A DNA stretch of 64,000 nt, taken from assembly GCF_025567045.1 (NCBI RefSeq), contig NZ_JAOQJK010000006.1, positions 1-64,000 on the forward strand, written 5' to 3'. Shown in pieces: positions 55,540-64,000 of this stretch. The DNA is from Barnesiella propionica (GTDB lineage Bacteria; Bacteroidota; Bacteroidia; Bacteroidales; Barnesiellaceae). The translations under genes and the position numbers were made by a program. Positions within the stretch are counted from its first letter, which is position 1, and every line of letters starts with the position of its first letter. The notes beneath the pieces were generated by a model. The model made no database searches. It had not been told where the DNA came from and was given only the letters and a program-made list of their open reading frames with translations.

Positions 55540-56007
55540 TTAACGGGTTATATGCGGCAAGACCCGGGAAAAAAACCATTTTTTATCTTCCGGTGAACGA
55601 AAAGCGGAATAAGGTACATAGAAAAAATCCTGTTTTCCGGTATAAATAAGCATATAGCGCGAAGTTGTGCGCAAACGTATTACCGATTCCCAGGGGATAA
55701 AACGGGAAGGGACGTTTTCAAACAAACAGGTAAAACCGTCCGTATCTATTCTTACTTGCTTATCTAACAGTATCAGGCGTGTCATAGGCCGCAGGGCATA
55801 AACAAACCACAGGTAAAAAACGGCAGAAGGAATTATTAAAAATATAACCATCAATATGACATATACTATGTTCATATCGTATGGCAAAAGAGCAAACAGC
55901 AAAAGAAATATCAAAGCAATGGCCCACCAGGTCTTACCCAGCCACATCTTTATTATTATTTTAAAGTACTCGCTCCCTGTAAGCTTATAAGATTCTGTCG
56001 TAATCAT
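55540..56007 (-). CDS. YcxB-like small membrane protein
   Basis: 155 residues. Two membrane segments (about residues 28-43 and 46-72) are followed by a soluble domain with FIPWESVIRLRTTSRYMLIYTG and FFYVPYSAF, which is the YcxB-like (PF14317) PH-type pattern. Function unknown. It is divergent from the DUF486 gene, and a TATCTTTG box (minus strand, 56013-56020) lies so close to the ATG that it would give a leaderless message if used. Confidence 0.72.
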   Translation of the reverse strand: MITTESYKLTGSEYFKIIIKMWLGKTWWAIALIFLLLFALLPYDMNIVYVILMVIFLIIPSAVFYLWFVYALRPMTRLILLDKQVRIDTDGFTCLFENVPSRFIPWESVIRLRTTSRYMLIYTGKQDFFYVPYSAFRSPEDKKWFFSRVLPHITR

Positions 56008-56093
56008 ACCATCAAAGATAAGGATAAAAAAGCTACCTTAAAACATCATATAATAAATTCCTGCACAAACGACCAGAATCATTACAAATGTTG

Positions 56094-56101
56094 TATTTTT
56101 G
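56094..56101 (+). promoter_or_regulatory. -7 box of the DUF486 gene
   Basis: TATTTTTG matches TAnnTTTG and lies 18 bases before the ATG at 56120. It also shows that an in-frame TTG at 56099 cannot be the start. Confidence 0.5.
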
Positions 56102-56119
56102 CAGCCAAAAAAGAAAACT

Positions 56120-56488
56120 ATGTCGGGACTTTATACCATATTATTGCTTATAGTATCGAATATTTTTATGACATTTGCCTGGTACGGACATCTTAAATTG
56201 CAAGAAACAAAGGTCATAGGGAACTGGCCTCTCTTCGGGGTAATCCTTCTTTCCTGGGCCATCGCTTTATTTGAATATTGCGCACAAGTACCAGCCAACC
56301 GAATCGGGTTTCAGGGGAACGGAGGACCTTTCAGTCTTATGCAGTTAAAAGTCATACAGGAAGTTATCACTCTCATTATCTTTACCTTATTTTCCACTTT
56401 ATTATTTAAGGGAGAAGTATTGCACTGGAACCATTTAGCAGCTTTCGTTTGTCTCATCCTGGCGGTTTATTTCGTTTTTATGAAATAA
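56120..56488 (+). CDS. DUF486 family membrane protein (DMT-like)
   Basis: 122 residues from ATG 56120 with four membrane segments. It contains FMTFAWYGHLKL, LFEYCAQVPANRIG and GPFSLMQLKVIQEVITL, all conserved in DUF486 (PF04342), a small relative of drug/metabolite transporters. No substrate is known. It has a separate -7 box and stands alone. Confidence 0.9.
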   Translation: MSGLYTILLLIVSNIFMTFAWYGHLKLQETKVIGNWPLFGVILLSWAIALFEYCAQVPANRIGFQGNGGPFSLMQLKVIQEVITLIIFTLFSTLLFKGEVLHWNHLAAFVCLILAVYFVFMK

Positions 56489-56572
56489 ATAAGCTTCATT
56501 TACTTTTTCCGCTTTCCTAAATATTATTCTATTAAAAAAATCATAAAGCGCACTAACAACGAGATTATCCAT

Positions 56573-56603
56573 TTTGTCATTCGCCGGATTTGATTTATCT
56601 TTG
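56573..56603 (+). promoter_or_regulatory. Full-consensus promoter of the TPR-AraC regulator
   Basis: TTTG (56573-56576), 19 bases, then TATCTTTG (56596-56603): an exact Bacteroidota promoter with about 20 bases of leader to the ATG at 56629. Confidence 0.7.
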
Positions 56604-56628
56604 AATATCATCATATTAAAATTATAAA

Positions 56629-58362
56629 ATGAAATATTTTCTCGTGTGTTCTTTCATTTGTTTCCTATCGTCTATATTCCAATCTCCCCTATCGGCCAAA
56701 GAAAATAAAGACGACGATAGTCTCTCTTTTTATACAGAACCTTACATAATGAGTATCTATATATCCGAACCGGAAAGAGCCCTTTCACTATTAAACAAAG
56801 CCGAAGCTCTGGGAACGATGTCCTTATCAACAATTAATGACCTGCGGAGTATGTCCTACCGTACTTTATATATGAACAAAATATCATACGAATACGCAAG
56901 AAAATCTTATATCAGCGATTCTATATCCAATAATAACCCTCAGCATTTGCTAAAAATGATTGTATCACTAGCTGAATTATCTTATTTGCTAAGCGAATAT
57001 GAGGAAAGTCTCAGATATGCTTCACAAGGTATAGAACTGGCTCAAAAAACAGGAGACAGAAAAGCCGAAGGTAAATTGCTTTTCAGTATCGGAGAAAATA
57101 AAAGAATACTGTCTTTAAAAAAAGAAGGTTACCAATATATCAACCAGGCCATCGAATTGTTACAAAAAACACAGGATATTGAAGAAATGGCCATGTTATC
57201 TTACTTCTATGGGGTAAAAATGGGATATTTAATAGATGATTCAGAGTACGAAGAAGCTTTATCCATAGGTACGAACCGAAAAAAATTAATCGATAAAATC
57301 CATTCTTTATCAAATATTCCGGTCGGTTATACCGACCAACAATATGCTTACACTTATTCAAAAATGGCATATGCGGCCTTTATGACCCAGCAATATTCCC
57401 AGGCTGAAAAATATTTCGATCAATACCGGAAAACCAAAATGGCTTCAACTCCCGACGGAAAATATGATGCCACTCCTTACCTACTTATAACAAAAAGATT
57501 TCAGGAGGTTCTTGACAACTGTGAAGACTTCAAAAAAGTGTTACGACAACAAGATACCATAAACCACCAGTATACCGGGGTATTGCAAAAAGAAATTATG
57601 GCTTATTCGGGATTAAAAAATTACGAAAAGGTAGCCGAATTACAAAAAACACTTATAGAGATCAATGAAAACATAAATGAACGGGAAAAGAAAAATGCGG
57701 CACTGGAATTGAATACGATTTATGAAACTAATAAAAAAGAGGCTCTCATTGCAGAGCAATCTTCTCAATTGAAAATACGGAATATCTCTCTTATATCCAT
57801 TCTTTGTATATCTTTTTTATTAATCTTTTTACTATGGAAAGCCCAAAAATATGCCCGCACTATAAAATATAAGAATAAAGCTCTGTCTCAATATATTGAC
57901 GAACAACTCATCAACCAAAAGACGATACGTACCGCACATGAACGTCTGAGCCTGTTATCCCCTTCCTATACTCAAATCAACTCAGACAACATAAACGATA
58001 CAGAAGAACAAGAACAAACCGTCAACAAACAGATATTTCAAGAATTGGACCGCATCATAACGCGTGAGAAGTTGTACCTGTCTTCCGACCTGTCAAGGGA
58101 AGAGTTAGCACGGAAAGTACGTTTGAACCATACACGCTTTGCCAGAATGATAAAAGAAAACACCGGAACAAATCTGAACGGATACCTCAACAATCTACGT
58201 CTAAACCATGCAATCCAGTTATTAATAGACCATCCCGAATATACGCTCAAAGCTATTGCAGAAGAATCGGGGATTAACAGTATGCCTACATTTCATAATC
58301 TTTTCAAACAAAAAACAGGCATGACACCTGCCGAATTCAAAAACACGCGCAAAAAACTGTAA
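56629..58362 (+). CDS. Membrane-anchored TPR regulator with AraC-type DNA-binding domain
   Basis: 577 residues. A signal sequence (FLVCSFICFLSSIFQSPLSA) precedes a periplasmic TPR-type helical domain (about residues 35-375), one membrane segment (about 386-406, ISILCISFLLIFLLW), a short cytosolic helix and a C-terminal AraC HTH domain (about 470-577). The HTH has SREELARKVRLNHTRFARMI and YTLKAIAEESGINSMPTFHN then FKQKTGMTPAEFK, both helices conserved. It appears to sense a periplasmic signal and bind DNA directly from the membrane. A histidine kinase gene follows, and a 21-bp-spaced direct repeat in between may be its operator. Confidence 0.88.
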   Translation: MKYFLVCSFICFLSSIFQSPLSAKENKDDDSLSFYTEPYIMSIYISEPERALSLLNKAEALGTMSLSTINDLRSMSYRTLYMNKISYEYARKSYISDSISNNNPQHLLKMIVSLAELSYLLSEYEESLRYASQGIELAQKTGDRKAEGKLLFSIGENKRILSLKKEGYQYINQAIELLQKTQDIEEMAMLSYFYGVKMGYLIDDSEYEEALSIGTNRKKLIDKIHSLSNIPVGYTDQQYAYTYSKMAYAAFMTQQYSQAEKYFDQYRKTKMASTPDGKYDATPYLLITKRFQEVLDNCEDFKKVLRQQDTINHQYTGVLQKEIMAYSGLKNYEKVAELQKTLIEINENINEREKKNAALELNTIYETNKKEALIAEQSSQLKIRNISLISILCISFLLIFLLWKAQKYARTIKYKNKALSQYIDEQLINQKTIRTAHERLSLLSPSYTQINSDNINDTEEQEQTVNKQIFQELDRIITREKLYLSSDLSREELARKVRLNHTRFARMIKENTGTNLNGYLNNLRLNHAIQLLIDHPEYTLKAIAEESGINSMPTFHNLFKQKTGMTPAEFKNTRKKL

Positions 58363-58363
58363 A

Positions 58364-58409
58364 TCAAATATTTGATACAATTCTTTACTACTCAGGTACA
58401 ATTCTTTAC
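58364..58409. promoter_or_regulatory. Candidate AraC-type operator: two 13-bp direct repeats 21 bp apart
   Basis: TACAATTCTTTAC occurs at 58376-58388 and again at 58397-58409, a spacing of two helical turns, which suits AraC-family dimers. A 12-base palindrome, TCAAATATTTGA (58364-58375), directly precedes the first repeat. The site lies just after the AraC-type gene and about 210 bases before the histidine kinase gene. The rest of 58410-58620 is AT-rich without an exact -7 box. Confidence 0.45.
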
Positions 58410-58620
58410 AACAAGAACCAAATTTTTATTCTTGCTATACAAATGATTATGTTTATTTGTAGAAAATAAACCGGTGTTTTTGGATATACATCACAAGGCT
58501 TGTGTTATAAATCCATCTTTCATTATATATCAGATTTATTTGTTTATCTAATATGGCACGTCCCTGTGTACATTTTAGAGAGTATTTTTCTATTAATCAA
58601 TAATTAAATCATATAATAAA

Positions 58621-60510
58621 ATGGTACATATTATTTATTTGTCCGTCCTATTATCTGCATTAATATACATAGTTTATAATAAAAAATATATCCTATATAA
58701 AAATATTATTCATGCAATCTCCGATCCGGTACTCCGGATCGATAAATACGGCCATATAGTTGAATTTCTCAATAAAAAATGCAACACGAATATATTCTAT
58801 AATAATTGTACGGAAGGACCTAACCAAAATATTCATGATCATTTTACCGAAAAAAGTTGTACCGAATTAATACAATCACTACATATTGTTCTTAAAACCA
58901 AAAAGAAAACCAGCATCATTGCAGATGTAAAATTTAAAAATGGCAATATCATCAAAAATAAAATCAGTATCATATACTTCAATAAGAAACAGGTTTTGTT
59001 ATTATTCCATACGACATCTGTCATAAACCATGAATGGGAAGAAATACAGGAGCAGAATTTCCTGATGCAGGCTATATTGAACAACCTGCCAATCCCTACC
59101 ACGGTAAAAGATATCACAAACGATAATACATACATTATCTGGAACAAAAAGGCGGAAGAACTTTACAATGTATCCCGAAGTAAACTAATAGGAAATAATG
59201 CGAACGTATTGTCTCCTCATATATCCGAAATATTTTGGAAAACGGATAAAGAAGCTATTCATAACGGATATTCCGATAATATCCTGCATCTCAAATTATC
59301 CGATGGCAAAACCCATACTTTGAGTATGCATAAACATCTGTTGTCCTATAAAAACGAACTTCGTTGGCTCATTAGCTCGGCTGTCGATATTACGGAACTG
59401 GAAAGAAAAGAACAGCAACTTGAACAGCAGAACCGGCAACACAAATTATTATTAAAAGCTATTGGCCTGAGCCTGTGGAAATGGGATCTGAAACGGGAAG
59501 AAATTATCTGGAATGAAAAAACGGAGAATGAACGGGAAAACCAAATAGAAAAAGATAAAAACTATTTTTCCAGAATACTTCCTGAACATCAGGAAAAGAT
59601 ATTGTCTGCATTCCTAAAATTAAAACAGAAAGAAACAGATTTCATCTGTGAAGAGTATCAATGTGTGGAAGATGACGGTAATATCGTTTGGAGAGAATTG
59701 TTCGGAACCATATATGAATACGACAACCAGGGTGCACCTTTAATGTTAATAGGAGGAACTCATATAATAGAACAACGAAAAAAACTGGAAACAGAGTTAC
59801 GGTCGGCTAAAGAAAAAGCAGAAGAATCGAACCGGCTGAAATCGGCTTTCCTGGCGAATATGAGCCATGAAATACGCACACCGCTGAACGCAATCGTAGG
59901 ATTCAGCGGATTACTCATCGAAACGGAAGACATAAAAGAAAAAGAAGAATATATATCCATAATAAACCGCAACAATGAGTTGTTATTACAATTAATCAAT
60001 GATATTCTTGAAATTTCAAAAATAGAAACAAATACAGTGAAGTATACGTATAGTACGGTAGATGTAAACGGAATGTTGTTATCTTTGGAAACAAATTTCA
60101 GGCGCAAATCAACCAATCCCAATATTGATATATCCTTTCTGCCGTCACTGGAAGAATGTGTAATAGAAACAGATTCCAACCGTCTGCTGCAAGTTATCAC
60201 TAATCTCTTAAACAATGCCATAAAATTCACGGACGAAGGATATGTCCATTTCGGTTATAAACAAGAAGAAAACAGCCTGTATTTCTTTGTTTCGGATACA
60301 GGCCGAGGAATCCCCGAAGAACAACAAAGTGAAGTATTCAAACGTTTTGTAAAACTAGACACATTTATTCCTGGTACAGGGCTGGGACTATCGATTTGTC
60401 AAAATATCGTACAAAAATTAAACGGAGAAATCGGAGTATACACAAATAAAGCGGGTGGCTGTACCTTTTGGTTCTCTTTACCTGTAAAATTTGAAGTATG
60501 TATTCCATGA
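58621..60510 (+). CDS. PAS-domain sensor histidine kinase
   Basis: 629 residues. One N-terminal membrane segment ([16 protein letters not shown]) precedes PAS-like regions (about residues 25-125, 135-260 and 275-385, the second with [17 protein letters not shown]) and a coiled linker. The kinase core follows: the phospho-acceptor His416 in [20 protein letters not shown] box [16 protein letters not shown]1 [12 protein letters not shown] and G2 [12 protein letters not shown]. No receiver domain is attached and no response regulator gene is adjacent, so its partner is elsewhere. The signal is unknown. Confidence 0.93.
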   Translation: MVHIIYLSVLLSALIYIVYNKKYILYKNIIHAISDPVLRIDKYGHIVEFLNKKCNTNIFYNNCTEGPNQNIHDHFTEKSCTELIQSLHIVLKTKKKTSIIADVKFKNGNIIKNKISIIYFNKKQVLLLFHTTSVINHEWEEIQEQNFLMQAILNNLPIPTTVKDITNDNTYIIWNKKAEELYNVSRSKLIGNNANVLSPHISEIFWKTDKEAIHNGYSDNILHLKLSDGKTHTLSMHKHLLSYKNELRWLISSAVDITELERKEQQLEQQNRQHKLLLKAIGLSLWKWDLKREEIIWNEKTENERENQIEKDKNYFSRILPEHQEKILSAFLKLKQKETDFICEEYQCVEDDGNIVWRELFGTIYEYDNQGAPLMLIGGTHIIEQRKKLETELRSAKEKAEESNRLKSAFLANMSHEIRTPLNAIVGFSGLLIETEDIKEKEEYISIINRNNELLLQLINDILEISKIETNTVKYTYSTVDVNGMLLSLETNFRRKSTNPNIDISFLPSLEECVIETDSNRLLQVITNLLNNAIKFTDEGYVHFGYKQEENSLYFFVSDTGRGIPEEQQSEVFKRFVKLDTFIPGTGLGLSICQNIVQKLNGEIGVYTNKAGGCTFWFSLPVKFEVCIP

Positions 60511-60624
60511 TACTAAAAGATTCAAAATAACATTTCCGAAACAGAATATATATGAATGAATCATATATATTTCTGTTACAACACTATCAAAGCCAATCTT
60601 TAACCTTTTATATCATATATCCTC

Positions 60625-60658
60625 AAAGAATGGTCTTTAGTTTAAAAGATCATTCTTT
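60625..60658. terminator. Bidirectional terminator between the kinase and transporter genes
   Basis: AAAGAATGGTCTTT (60625-60638) pairs with 60645-60658 with a single G-T wobble, and T runs flank it. It serves the two convergent genes. Confidence 0.75.
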
Positions 60659-60673
60659 TTTTAAATCATACGG

Positions 60674-62029
60674 CTATTGTTTTTTATCTCGGGTCAAATA
60701 TCCAAAAACATAGAGAGCAAGAGCCGCTACGACACCTATAGCAGCAAAACAATACCAGATATAATGAGCATGTCCAGCCGCAGCTTCCCAGGCTGCCCGT
60801 GTGGGAAACAATGCAGGATCGGGACAATACCGCTGTAGCAAATATCCGGACAGACCGAATCCTACAAATGAAGCAATACACGAATTTATATGACTGAAAC
60901 CCAGATACAGCCCCTCATCACCTTTGGGAGCCTGTAAAGAAAAATATTCCAGATAACGGGGAGAAATAAATGTTTCGGCCAAAGCTTGCACTCCTATTCC
61001 ACACAACATCATGAACGCAACGGGATGAAGCCCAAGTACGGAAGAGGCATTCAACAGATTTCCCCCGGCCATGAGCAACGCAGAAAACGGCATTAATAAC
61101 ATACCTATGTTCATCGATGTGATAGCTTTTCTTTTTCTCATTAAATGGGTAACAAAATTTACACACAAGATCACAACGAGAGGATTAAGATTGGCATACC
61201 AGGCGGGGGTAGCCGAATCTCCCGCCATACGAAGTACATATTTGGGCATCGTTGCATACAACTGCATATAGATCATCCAGAATCCGCTGGTAATAAGCGT
61301 CACGGCTACCATACGGCCGTTTGTTATTACTTTATATAACGCTCTGCCTATTTCCCTCATACTTTTTCCGGTCCCTTCCCGATGATTACTTTTATAAAAG
61401 AAAAAAACAAGGACCAAAGCCAGCAATGTCATAGAAGCGGAAAAATAATTAAGAACGACCAGTCCTTCACTTCCCATTCCTCTACGTAAAGGTTCGACCA
61501 CTGTTTTTCCGGTAAAGCTACCGATATTGACCATCATATAAAAGATAGAAAAACCTTTTGCCCTATTCTCTGCTGTAGTCTCCTTTGCAACCGTACCGGA
61601 AATAACAGCTTTAATAAATGAACCGCCCACGACGATAATCAATAATACAGGAACTATTGTCCACCGCAGCATACTCTGATTCAATCCGTAAAATACGGTC
61701 GTTTCCTGATAGGTTACCAGCCCGGCATTCTCAAACAAGGCAGGCATAATTCCTAATCCGAAATATCCTATCGTAAGCAAAAAGAAAGCCAGAAGCATGG
61801 ATATACGGAATCCCATACGGTCGGCCATAGCTCCCGAAAAAGTGGGTAGCAGATATAACCCGGCAGAAAATATCCCGGAAATGAGACCCGCTTCAATATC
61901 GGAAAAGCCATAAACGTTGGAGAGATAAAGAGTCAGTACGATAAAAACAGCATAATAGGCCATACGTTCCAGAAGCTCTACCGAGTTACTCACCCAGAAC
62001 GCGGTTGAATATTTTTTAAATACGGACAT
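60674..62029 (-). CDS. MFS transporter resembling proton-dependent oligopeptide (POT) carriers
   Basis: 451 residues with about twelve membrane segments. The first helix has the ExxER pattern of POT carriers (Glu18, Glu21, Arg22 in ELLERMAYYAVFIVLTLYL), followed by GLISGIFSAGLYLLPTFSGA and ADRMGFR. MMVNIGSFTGKTVVEPLRR lies in the middle. POT proteins import di- and tripeptides with protons, but the rest of this protein is not typical enough to be sure of peptides. It is a single gene upstream of which spt ends. Confidence 0.82.
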   Translation of the reverse strand: MSVFKKYSTAFWVSNSVELLERMAYYAVFIVLTLYLSNVYGFSDIEAGLISGIFSAGLYLLPTFSGAMADRMGFRISMLLAFFLLTIGYFGLGIMPALFENAGLVTYQETTVFYGLNQSMLRWTIVPVLLIIVVGGSFIKAVISGTVAKETTAENRAKGFSIFYMMVNIGSFTGKTVVEPLRRGMGSEGLVVLNYFSASMTLLALVLVFFFYKSNHREGTGKSMREIGRALYKVITNGRMVAVTLITSGFWMIYMQLYATMPKYVLRMAGDSATPAWYANLNPLVVILCVNFVTHLMRKRKAITSMNIGMLLMPFSALLMAGGNLLNASSVLGLHPVAFMMLCGIGVQALAETFISPRYLEYFSLQAPKGDEGLYLGFSHINSCIASFVGFGLSGYLLQRYCPDPALFPTRAAWEAAAGHAHYIWYCFAAIGVVAALALYVFGYLTRDKKQ

Positions 62030-62060
62030 ACGTAATAGGGTTAACAGTCAAAATATTAAA

Positions 62061-62106
62061 TTAAAAAAAGAGCCACATCGAAGTCATAAGGTTTCGGTGC
62101 AGCTCT
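62061..62106 (-). terminator. Probable terminator of spt
   Basis: An imperfect hairpin (AGAGC at 62069-62073 with GCTCT at 62102-62106, inner pairs 62074-62082 with 62093-62099) is followed on the minus strand by a T run at 62068-62062. It lies about 20 bases after the spt stop. Confidence 0.5.
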
Positions 62107-62128
62107 ATATCTTTCTTTTTCCCGAAAT

Positions 62129-63313
62129 TTAAATAATCTCGAGACGTTTAAAACATTTACGGATTTTATCAAATGCAACATCCACCTGTTCTTTGGTGTG
62201 TGTCGCCATCAGGGAGAAACGTATTAACGTACTGTCTGGCGATACCGCAGGAGCAACTACCGGATTGACAAAAATTCCTTCGTCAAGCAGATCACGGGTC
62301 ACCCGGAAAGTTTTCTCATTATCACGAATAAATAAAGGAATGATAGGAGTAGATGTATTTCCTATCTCGCAACCCATCGCACGAAATCCTTCCAATGCAT
62401 AATTAGTGACATCCCATAAATGAGCGATACGTTCCGGCTCGCTTTCCATAATATCCAAGGCCGCACCTACCGCTGCTGTTGAAGCCGGAGTTATACTGGC
62501 ACTGAATATATAGGAACGGGAATTATGACGCAGGTAATTAGCCGTAATTGCATCGGTAGCGATAAAACCGCCCAATGATGCAAACGATTTGCTGAATGTA
62601 CCCATAATGAGATCTACATCATCGGTTACACCAAAATGGTCACAGGTACCGCGCCCCTGACGACCGAACACTCCTATACCGTGAGCTTCGTCTACCATGA
62701 CAGCAGCATTATATTTTTTAGCCAACGCTACGATCCCGGGCAAATCGGCAACATCGCCCTCCATACTGAAAACACCGTCCGTTACAATAAGCTTCACTTT
62801 ATCTTCTCCACAACGTTTCAAAGCATTTTCCAACGATGCCATATCGTTATGCTTATACTTTATAGGAGTGGAAAAAGACAGACGACGGCCTTCTATAATA
62901 GAAGCATGGTCCAATTCATCCCACAAGATATAATCTTCACGACCGGTAAGGCATGATACCACACCCAGATTTACCTGAAAACCGGTAGAATAAATAATGG
63001 CCTCTTCTTTGCCGACAAAACGGGCAAGACGGTGTTCCAACTCTTCATGAATATCTAATGTTCCGTTAAGGAAACGTGAGCCCGCACATCCGGTACCATA
63101 TTTTTTGGTAGCCGCAATAGCTGCTTCTTTAATTTTAGGGTGATTCGTCAACCCGAGATAACTGTTCGAACCGAACATCAGGACTTTTTTCCCGTTAATA
63201 AGTACCTCGGTATCCTGATCGCTTTCGATTTTACGAAAATAAGGATAAACGCCTAATGCTTTTGCTTTTTGTGGAGCATCATACTTCACAAGTTTTGCCT
63301 GTAATAGCTTCAT
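62129..63313 (-). CDS. spt: Serine palmitoyltransferase (alpha-oxoamine synthase family)
   Basis: 394 residues, PLP-dependent. It condenses serine with palmitoyl-CoA (or a branched acyl-CoA) to 3-ketosphinganine, the first step of sphingolipid synthesis. The PLP lysine is Lys242 in GTFSKSFASLGG; His136 in LDHASI stacks on the cofactor, and VDEAHGIGVFG holds the Asp/His pair. The N-terminus KLVKYDAPQKAKALGVYPYF and the C-terminus are those of the Bacteroidota SPT rather than of BioF or Kbl, which are the main alternatives. Sphingolipids are a hallmark of this phylum. Confidence 0.9.
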   Translation of the reverse strand: MKLLQAKLVKYDAPQKAKALGVYPYFRKIESDQDTEVLINGKKVLMFGSNSYLGLTNHPKIKEAAIAATKKYGTGCAGSRFLNGTLDIHEELEHRLARFVGKEEAIIYSTGFQVNLGVVSCLTGREDYILWDELDHASIIEGRRLSFSTPIKYKHNDMASLENALKRCGEDKVKLIVTDGVFSMEGDVADLPGIVALAKKYNAAVMVDEAHGIGVFGRQGRGTCDHFGVTDDVDLIMGTFSKSFASLGGFIATDAITANYLRHNSRSYIFSASITPASTAAVGAALDIMESEPERIAHLWDVTNYALEGFRAMGCEIGNTSTPIIPLFIRDNEKTFRVTRDLLDEGIFVNPVVAPAVSPDSTLIRFSLMATHTKEQVDVAFDKIRKCFKRLEII

Positions 63314-63420
63314 AGTTTATTTAAGAGTTTCACATTGTTTTTAATCATAAACTATCTGCTTAATCAATCTTATTTTGCGCGAGTTCTCCCGCGTTCCTTT
63401 GTTCTGAAAAAAGCAGGCTG

Positions 63421-63428
63421 CAAAAATA
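63421..63428 (-). promoter_or_regulatory. -7 box of spt
   Basis: TATTTTTG on the minus strand, about 107 bases before the spt ATG. The 452-base gap 63314-63765 otherwise contains AT-rich DNA between the divergent spt and lpxD genes, with no ORF or hairpin that I can support. Confidence 0.5.
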
Positions 63429-63765
63429 ACGCTTATATTTGGATTAGCATACACTTTTTCAATAAAAATGTAACTTACCCATTCTTTTGTTAATAAAATA
63501 AATTACAAAACCACTTTTTTATCCATCTAATTTTCACAATACATGACAATTAGATAATATATCCCTTTATTTTTTAATCTTTTCATTTAAGACAAATAAA
63601 GCCCTATTATTAACACACTGATTACAAGCCATATAATTACAAGAATAGCGGACACGGAACGTAATAATATACAAAAAGTTAGAACCATACGCCTGATTAT
63701 AAAAAAAAAGTACGAAATTTGCTGCTTGTAACATATCGTTAACACAGACGAAATATATTAAGAAT

Positions 63766-64000
63766 ATGAAGTTTTCAGCTCAGCAAATTGCCGATTTCCT
63801 GCAGGGAGAAATTATAGGAGATCCGCAGGTTACGGTTGACAATTTGTCAAAGATAGAAGAAGGAACACCCGGAACTCTCAGCTTTCTGGCTAATCCAAAA
63901 TACACACACCATATATATAATACACAGGCCAGCATCGTACTCGTGCGCCGGGATTTCGTTGCAGAGGAAAAAATATCGGCCACTCTCATCAAAGTAGACG
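63766..64000 (+). CDS. lpxD: UDP-3-O-acylglucosamine N-acyltransferase LpxD (5' end only)
   Basis: The first 78 residues are visible before the window ends. [20 protein letters not shown] and the following segment with [20 protein letters not shown] match the N-terminal uridine-binding domain of LpxD, which adds the second acyl chain in lipid A synthesis. The hexapeptide-repeat acyltransferase domain lies beyond the edge. In Bacteroidota lpxD is usually followed by the lpxC-fabZ fusion and lpxA, which cannot be checked here. Confidence 0.93.
   Translation, partial: MKFSAQQIADFLQGEIIGDPQVTVDNLSKIEEGTPGTLSFLANPKYTHHIYNTQASIVLVRRDFVAEEKISATLIKVD

Noticed and set aside
56013..56020. TATCTTTG box as the promoter of the YcxB-like gene
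   Set aside because: It lies only six bases from the ATG; a leaderless message is possible, but chance occurrence is as likely in this AT-rich DNA.

Overview
This 64 kb window reads as chromosomal DNA of a gut-type member of the Bacteroidales (phylum Bacteroidota). The evidence is a UpxY-type capsule antiterminator, a Bacteroidota serine palmitoyltransferase, an LpxD start, a carboxynorspermidine decarboxylase, a T9SS-like C-terminal tail, many promoters of the Bacteroidota form TTTG-N18..20-TAnnTTTG, and the near absence of Shine-Dalgarno sequences. The genus cannot be fixed from the sequence alone; Coprobacter, Barnesiella or Parabacteroides relatives are all compatible.

Region 1 (1-9150) is a surface-polysaccharide locus on the minus strand. 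It runs from upxY through a UDP-HexNAc 4-epimerase, a UDP-HexNAc dehydrogenase, two glycosyltransferases, a Wzy-like polymerase and a Wzx-like flippase to a CapD/CapE-like dehydratase cut by the window edge. Upstream of upxY lies a serine recombinase on the opposite strand. It sits inside a segment of about 1 kb bounded by a perfect 21-bp inverted repeat (7968-7988 and 9022-9042). A full-consensus promoter inside the segment points away from the capsule genes, so the locus looks like a phase-variable capsule caught in the OFF orientation.

Region 2 (9108-39820) is mostly core genome. It holds an RND efflux operon (OMF-MFP-RND), an aldehyde dehydrogenase, trmD, the oxidative pentose phosphate cluster gnd-zwf-pgl, a K+/H+ antiporter, a DedA protein, a YbiT-like ABC-F protein with one dead nucleotide-binding half, a UvrD/PcrA-type helicase with nspC, an AAEx-type transporter, a DnaQ-like exonuclease overlapping an L-cysteine desulfidase-like gene, a secreted beta-propeller protein with a very large secreted amidase, a META lipoprotein and tRNA-Glu(CUC).

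Region 3 (40022-47913) is the most unusual part: a compact polymorphic-toxin island. Two secreted transglutaminase-like paralogues bracket two short Rhs-core proteins that share an almost identical 345-bp 5' half but have unrelated C-terminal toxin-like domains. The first (HExxH metallopeptidase-like) is broken by a -1 frameshift and followed by seven tandem secreted paralogues of about 150 residues. These seven genes are a combinatorial mosaic: three N-terminal modules are joined to three C-terminal modules in seven different pairings, six of them on an exact 477-bp period. The second (basic C-terminus) overlaps a cytoplasmic candidate immunity gene.

Region 4 (47925-64000) returns to core functions: an NhaC antiporter, Fe/Mn superoxide dismutase, TrpB2, YccF, a TPR/propeller protein-NfeD-FloA group, small membrane proteins, a membrane-anchored TPR-AraC regulator, a PAS histidine kinase, a POT-like transporter, serine palmitoyltransferase and the 5' end of lpxD. 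No CRISPR array, insertion sequence, rRNA or prophage was found.
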